In this document: one piece after another, positions 60,653 through 64,000 of the stretch
Position numbering within the stretch: the stretch's first letter is position 1
How the letters are laid out: each line of letters opens with the position of its first letter
Source: Novosphingobium sp.
Lineage (GTDB): Bacteria; Pseudomonadota; Alphaproteobacteria; Sphingomonadales; Sphingomonadaceae
Length of the DNA: 64,000 nt
Reading direction: 5' to 3'
Assembly: GCF_020852455.1 (NCBI RefSeq)
Contig: NZ_JADZAT010000015.1
Location: forward strand, 124,001-188,000
The notes under the pieces: generated by a model
Told to the model about the DNA's origin: nothing
The model's database searches: none
The model's input: the letters and a program-made list of their open reading frames with translations, nothing else
Made by a program: the position numbers and the translations under genes

Positions 60653-61802
60653 CCAGTTCGGCGCGGATTTCGTCCGAATGTTCGCCCAGCAGCGGCGGCA
60701 TCCGGGCGGGCCGTTCTGCGACGCCGCCAAACCGCACCGGCTGCGCCTGTTCGAAATAGGCACCCTCGCTGGGATGCTCGCGGCGCGCGAAAAAGCCGAC
60801 TGCGTTCAGGTGCGGGTCGGCGATAACTTCGCCCAGATCGCGGACCGGCTGCGCCGGAATATCGGCGTCCTCGCAGCGCTGCTGGAGTTCCGCGGTGGTG
60901 AAATTGCGAGTCAGTTCGGTCAGGTGAATGAACAGTTCGTCCTGGTGCGCGGCCCGCCCGCCTTTCACATTGAAGCGCTCCTGCGCGATAAAGGCGGGAT
61001 CGCCCAACAGGTCGAACAGCTTGTCCCAGGCTTCGTGCGAATAGATCACGATCGCGATTGCGCCGTCGCTGGTCGGGAAGGGCTGGCGCAGCGGGTGGAT
61101 CTGGCGCGGATAGCCAACCGGCGCGTTGGGGGGATCAAAGGTCTGCCCGCCCAGATGCTCCAGCATCATGAAGCTGGCGAAACTTTCGAACATCGGCACT
61201 TCAAGGAACTGCCCTTCGCCGCTGCGCTCGCGCCGGAACAGCGCGGCCAGCGCGCCATAGGCGGCGTGCAGCCCGGATACCTTGTCGGCAATCAGCGAGG
61301 GCAGATAGCGCGGGCGCGGATCGCCATCGACGCGCGGCAGCAGCGTGGTGGTGCCGGTCGCGGCCTGGATCACATCGTCATAGGCCTGCAGATCGGCATA
61401 GGGGCCCTGCTGGCCAAAGCCGACGCAGTGGACATAGATCAGCCGCGGATTGATCGCGTGCAGGCTGTCATAATCCAGCCCCAGCCGTTCCAGCGCCTTG
61501 CCGCGCACGTTGACCACGAACAGGTCGGCATCGCGCAGCAGGTCCAGCACCACCGCGCGGTCAGCCTCCTGCTTGAGGTCGAGCGCGATCGAGCGTTTGC
61601 CCCGGTTCACCGCCATGAAGCCCGGAGCCATGCCCGGGGTCTTTGCCGCCTCGGCCGACCAGCGGAAAGCATCGCCCACACCCGGCTGCTCGATCTTGAT
61701 CACGTCGGCGCCCAGATCGGCCAGGATCTGCGTGCAATAGGGCCCGAACACCACCGTGGTCAGATCGATCACCCTGATCCCGTCAAGCTGCGGCTGGACC
61801 AT
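60639..61802 (-). CDS. CaiB/BaiF family CoA transferase
   Basis: The 387-residue protein is a class III CoA transferase. It has IRVIDLTTVVFGPYCTQIL near the N-terminus, and D142/D143 in QAYDDVIQAATG at the place of the catalytic Asp of formyl-CoA transferase; it therefore probably transfers CoA rather than racemising. The start at 61802 has GGGAGAGG upstream; a longer in-frame start is discarded. It shares the operator-bearing gap with the divergent epoxide hydrolase gene. Confidence 0.93.
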   Translation of the reverse strand: MVQPQLDGIRVIDLTTVVFGPYCTQILADLGADVIKIEQPGVGDAFRWSAEAAKTPGMAPGFMAVNRGKRSIALDLKQEADRAVVLDLLRDADLFVVNVRGKALERLGLDYDSLHAINPRLIYVHCVGFGQQGPYADLQAYDDVIQAATGTTTLLPRVDGDPRPRYLPSLIADKVSGLHAAYGALAALFRRERSGEGQFLEVPMFESFASFMMLEHLGGQTFDPPNAPVGYPRQIHPLRQPFPTSDGAIAIVIYSHEAWDKLFDLLGDPAFIAQERFNVKGGRAAHQDELFIHLTELTRNFTTAELQQRCEDADIPAQPVRDLGEVIADPHLNAVGFFARREHPSEGAYFEQAQPVRFGGVAERPARMPPLLGEHSDEIRAELARRT

Positions 61803-61840
61803 CCCGATGCCTCTCCCTGCAATTCCCCACCGGGATAGCT

Positions 61841-61856
61841 TTAATCGGACGGTTAA
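61841..61856. promoter_or_regulatory. Palindromic operator, TTAATCG-NN-CGATTAA family, site 3
   Basis: TTAATCG-GA-CGGTTAA has one wobble mismatch to a perfect inverted repeat. It lies between the divergent CoA transferase and epoxide hydrolase genes (39 and 33 bases from their starts). It is the third example of the motif found at 17930 and 50094. Confidence 0.55.
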
Positions 61857-61888
61857 CACAATCGCGAACTTGGACTAGCCTGCGCGGC

Positions 61889-63013
61889 ATGACCCAGATT
61901 CGCCCATTCACACTCGCCATTCCGCAAAGCCAGCTGGACGACCTCCACCAGCGGATCGACCTGACTCGCTGGCCCGACAAGGAAACCGTCAGCGACTGGT
62001 CGCAAGGTACGCCGCTGGCGGAGCTGCAGGACCTCGTCGGCTATTGGCGCAAGGGCTATGACTGGCGGCGGTGCGAGGCGCGGCTCAACGCGCTGGGCCA
62101 GTACAAGACCGAGCTTCAGGGCCTCGATGTGCATTTCCTGCATGTCCGCAGCCCGCGTGCCGATGCCGTGCCGCTGCTGATCACCCACGGCTGGCCAGGC
62201 TCGGTGATCGAATTCATGGGCGTGATCGATGCCCTGGCCAACCCGCCGGCGGGCGAACTGGCCTTCCACGTCGTCGCGCCTTCGCTGCCGGGCTTCGGCT
62301 TTTCGGACAAGCCGCGCGAGACCGGCTGGGGCGTGCCCAAGATTGCGCTGTGCTGGATCGAGCTGATGCAGCGGCTGGGTTATGAGCGCTGGGTCGCCCA
62401 GGGCGGCGACTGGGGCAGTGCGGTGACCTCCGCGATTGGCCTGATCAAGCCCGAGGGCTGCCTGGGCATCCACATCAACATGCCGATCGCGCGGCCCGAA
62501 CCGCAGGATCTTGAAAACCCCAGCCCGGCCGAAGCCCGCGCGCTCAAGGCCCTGCAGCATTATCAGGAGTGGGATTCGGGCTATTCCAAGCAGCAGAGCA
62601 CCCGCCCGCAATCGGTGGGTTACGGGCTGGTGGACAGCCCGGTCGGGCTGGCCGGGTGGATCCTGGAAAAGATGTGGGCCTGGACCGACAATTCGGGATC
62701 ACCCTACGATGCACTGAGCCGCGATCAGATCCTCGACAACCTGATGCTCTATTGGCTGCCCGGCACCGGTGCCTCGTCGGCACGGCTCTATTGGGAAAGT
62801 TTCAATGCTTTCGCGCCGATGGAATTCACCCTGCCGATGGCGATCAGCGCCTATCCGAAAGAGATCCTGCCCGCACCGCGCAAATGGGTTGAACGCAGCG
62901 TCAGGAACCTGGTCCACTGGGGCGAGATGGACAAGGGCGGCCACTTCGCCGCCTGGGAACAGCCCGAAGCCTTCGTCCGCGAACTGCGCACCGCGTTCAG
63001 CAAGATGGCCTAG
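61889..63013 (+). CDS. Epoxide hydrolase family protein
   Basis: The 374-residue alpha/beta hydrolase has the N-terminal EHN domain (PFTLAIPQSQLDDLHQRID) of microsomal-type epoxide hydrolases. The oxyanion HGWPGS (100-105), nucleophile D174 in GGDWGSAV and the late histidine in DKGGHFAAWEQP are present. It adds water to an epoxide to form a diol. It lies divergent to a CoA transferase with an operator between them. Confidence 0.93.
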   Translation: MTQIRPFTLAIPQSQLDDLHQRIDLTRWPDKETVSDWSQGTPLAELQDLVGYWRKGYDWRRCEARLNALGQYKTELQGLDVHFLHVRSPRADAVPLLITHGWPGSVIEFMGVIDALANPPAGELAFHVVAPSLPGFGFSDKPRETGWGVPKIALCWIELMQRLGYERWVAQGGDWGSAVTSAIGLIKPEGCLGIHINMPIARPEPQDLENPSPAEARALKALQHYQEWDSGYSKQQSTRPQSVGYGLVDSPVGLAGWILEKMWAWTDNSGSPYDALSRDQILDNLMLYWLPGTGASSARLYWESFNAFAPMEFTLPMAISAYPKEILPAPRKWVERSVRNLVHWGEMDKGGHFAAWEQPEAFVRELRTAFSKMA

Positions 63014-63022
63014 GTCCTGGCC

Positions 63023-63658
63023 CTAGCGCTGGAACCCGGCGCTGATCTGCAGGTCCACCGCATCGCCCACCAGCGGAATGCTGGTCGCCATCCCGAACTC
63101 CGATCGCATGATCCGCGCCGTGGCATGAAAGCCCAGCGTCTGCTTGCCGTTCATCGGGTTCTTGCCCGCCCCGGCAAAGCGCGCGTCGAGTGTGACCGGA
63201 CGGGTCACGCCGTTCAGGGTCAACCGCCCTTCGATCTTGGCGCTGGTGCCATCGGCGCCCGGCTTGACCGCGGTTGAGACGAACAGGGCGTCGGCGGGCT
63301 TTGGGCCGAAGAAGTCCGGTTTGCCGCCGTCGCCGGACGGGCGCAGCAGGTGGCCGGTCAGCCCTTCGCTGGCAGTGGTCACCTTGCGCACCGGGATCCG
63401 CACCGCGACCCGCGCCTGATCAAGCTGCGCGGGATCGATCACCAGAGTGCCGGTGATCGATCCGAACAGACCGAAATAGTCGTTGAACCCCATATGGTTG
63501 ATCCGCCATTCGACCAGCGTGTGCAGCGGATCGGCGGTATAGGTTCCGGCGGCGACCCGCGTCACATCCGGCTTGCCAGGCGCCTGCTTCGGCTCTGCCC
63601 AGACAGTGCCGGCCAGCACCAGGGCGAGCGGCAGGGCGGCAATGGCAATCGGACGCAT
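63023..63658 (-). CDS. YceI family exported protein
   Basis: The 211-residue protein has a signal peptide (MRPIAIAALPLALVLAGTVWA) and the lipocalin-like YceI fold: YTADPLHTLVEWRINHMGF, TLVIDPAQLDQARVAVRIPV, GRLTLNGVTRPVTL. YceI-like proteins bind isoprenoid chains such as ubiquinone in the periplasm. The start at 63658 begins the signal peptide. It is convergent with the epoxide hydrolase (9-base gap) and divergent from the permease. Confidence 0.92.
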   Translation of the reverse strand: MRPIAIAALPLALVLAGTVWAEPKQAPGKPDVTRVAAGTYTADPLHTLVEWRINHMGFNDYFGLFGSITGTLVIDPAQLDQARVAVRIPVRKVTTASEGLTGHLLRPSGDGGKPDFFGPKPADALFVSTAVKPGADGTSAKIEGRLTLNGVTRPVTLDARFAGAGKNPMNGKQTLGFHATARIMRSEFGMATSIPLVGDAVDLQISAGFQR

Positions 63659-63787
63659 CGGTATTCTCCCACAGGATTTGCCGTGCAGTCTGGCGCAAGC
63701 ACCCCGCCGGTCAAGCGCTTTGCGCCCGCTCACTCTTGCCCTGCGGCGGGCATCGGCTAAGTCTTTGCCAAGGGGAGACCACATCGC

Positions 63788-64000
63788 ATGACCGACTATG
63801 CCGAAATCGACATCGCCGCGGCCGGTGACGACGTCCAGCTGGGCCGCAGCCTGGAAAACCGCCATGTCACCATGATCACGCTGGGCGGGATCATCGGTGC
63901 GGGGCTGTTTGTCGGATCGAGCACCACGATCAGCCAGGTCGGCCCGGCGGCGGTGGTCTCGTTCGGGATCGCTGGCCTCGCGGTGATGCTGGTGATGCGG
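63788..64000 (+). CDS. AAT/APC-family amino acid permease, 5' part (cut by window end)
   Basis: The 71 visible residues start with MTDYAEIDIAAAGDDVQLGRS and reach the first two membrane helices. The motif LENRHVTMITLGGIIGAGLF is the mark of the amino acid transporter (AAT) branch of the APC superfamily (e.g. GabP, AnsP, ProY). AGGGGAG precedes the ATG. The frame is open to the last base. Confidence 0.9.
   Translation, partial: MTDYAEIDIAAAGDDVQLGRSLENRHVTMITLGGIIGAGLFVGSSTTISQVGPAAVVSFGIAGLAVMLVMR

Overview
This 64 kb window is ordinary chromosome from a GC-rich alphaproteobacterium. The gene content points to the Sphingomonadales (Erythrobacteraceae or Novosphingobium-like). The supporting signs are an alphaproteobacterial SOS box (GAAC-N7-GAAC) in front of an imuA-imuB-dnaE2 mutasome, a PrsK/PrsR/PrsT module next to an exopolysaccharide sugar transferase, a Pseudomonas-type 528-residue isocitrate lyase, many CaiB/BaiF and acyl-CoA type catabolic genes, and several families of long intergenic palindromes. 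No phage, plasmid, transposase, CRISPR array or rRNA was seen. Both window ends cut through transporter genes.

Layout. 1-7.2 kb: OPT transporter (5' end missing), secreted protein, efp-suhB, tRNA-Leu(CAA), M20 hydrolase, and a rubrerythrin / Fe-S / DUF3501 redox operon. 7.2-11.1 kb: single-TM protein, isocitrate lyase and its divergent ScfR/RamB-like regulator. 11.2-17.9 kb: sugar transferase-prsK-prsR-prsT operon. 18-22.7 kb: AMACR-type racemase, SBF-like transporter, panB, amino acid permease. 22.7-28.7 kb: SOS mutasome. 28.8-37.8 kb: alpha/beta hydrolase, then the complete phosphate regulon (pstSCAB-phoU-phoB, a DUF2490 protein and phoR). 37.9-44.8 kb: tRNA-Glu(TTC), recJ and assorted genes including an orphan AHH-type nuclease. 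44.8-63.7 kb: a catabolic region of dehydrogenases, CoA transferase, amidohydrolase, thioesterase, TauD dioxygenase and epoxide hydrolase, interrupted by leuA and trhO. The window ends in an AAT-family permease.

The most unusual observation is in dnaE2. The error-prone polymerase carries two related palindromic elements (about 190 and 230 bp) inside its coding sequence. Both keep the reading frame and are read in the same element frame, so they encode recognisably similar peptides of about 62 and 77 residues. One lies in the N-terminal PHP region and the other lies just before the C-terminal helix-hairpin-helix/OB part. This resembles the in-frame palindromic elements known from Rickettsia, but here in an unrelated lineage and in an SOS polymerase. 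Other observations are a 270-bp symmetrical element that fills the pstB-phoU gap, a shared palindrome (TTAATCG-NN-CGATTAA) at three catabolic promoters that suggests an unlinked regulator, tandem 11-bp PhoB half-sites in front of the DUF2490 gene, and a GGGTACC-cored palindromic repeat family.
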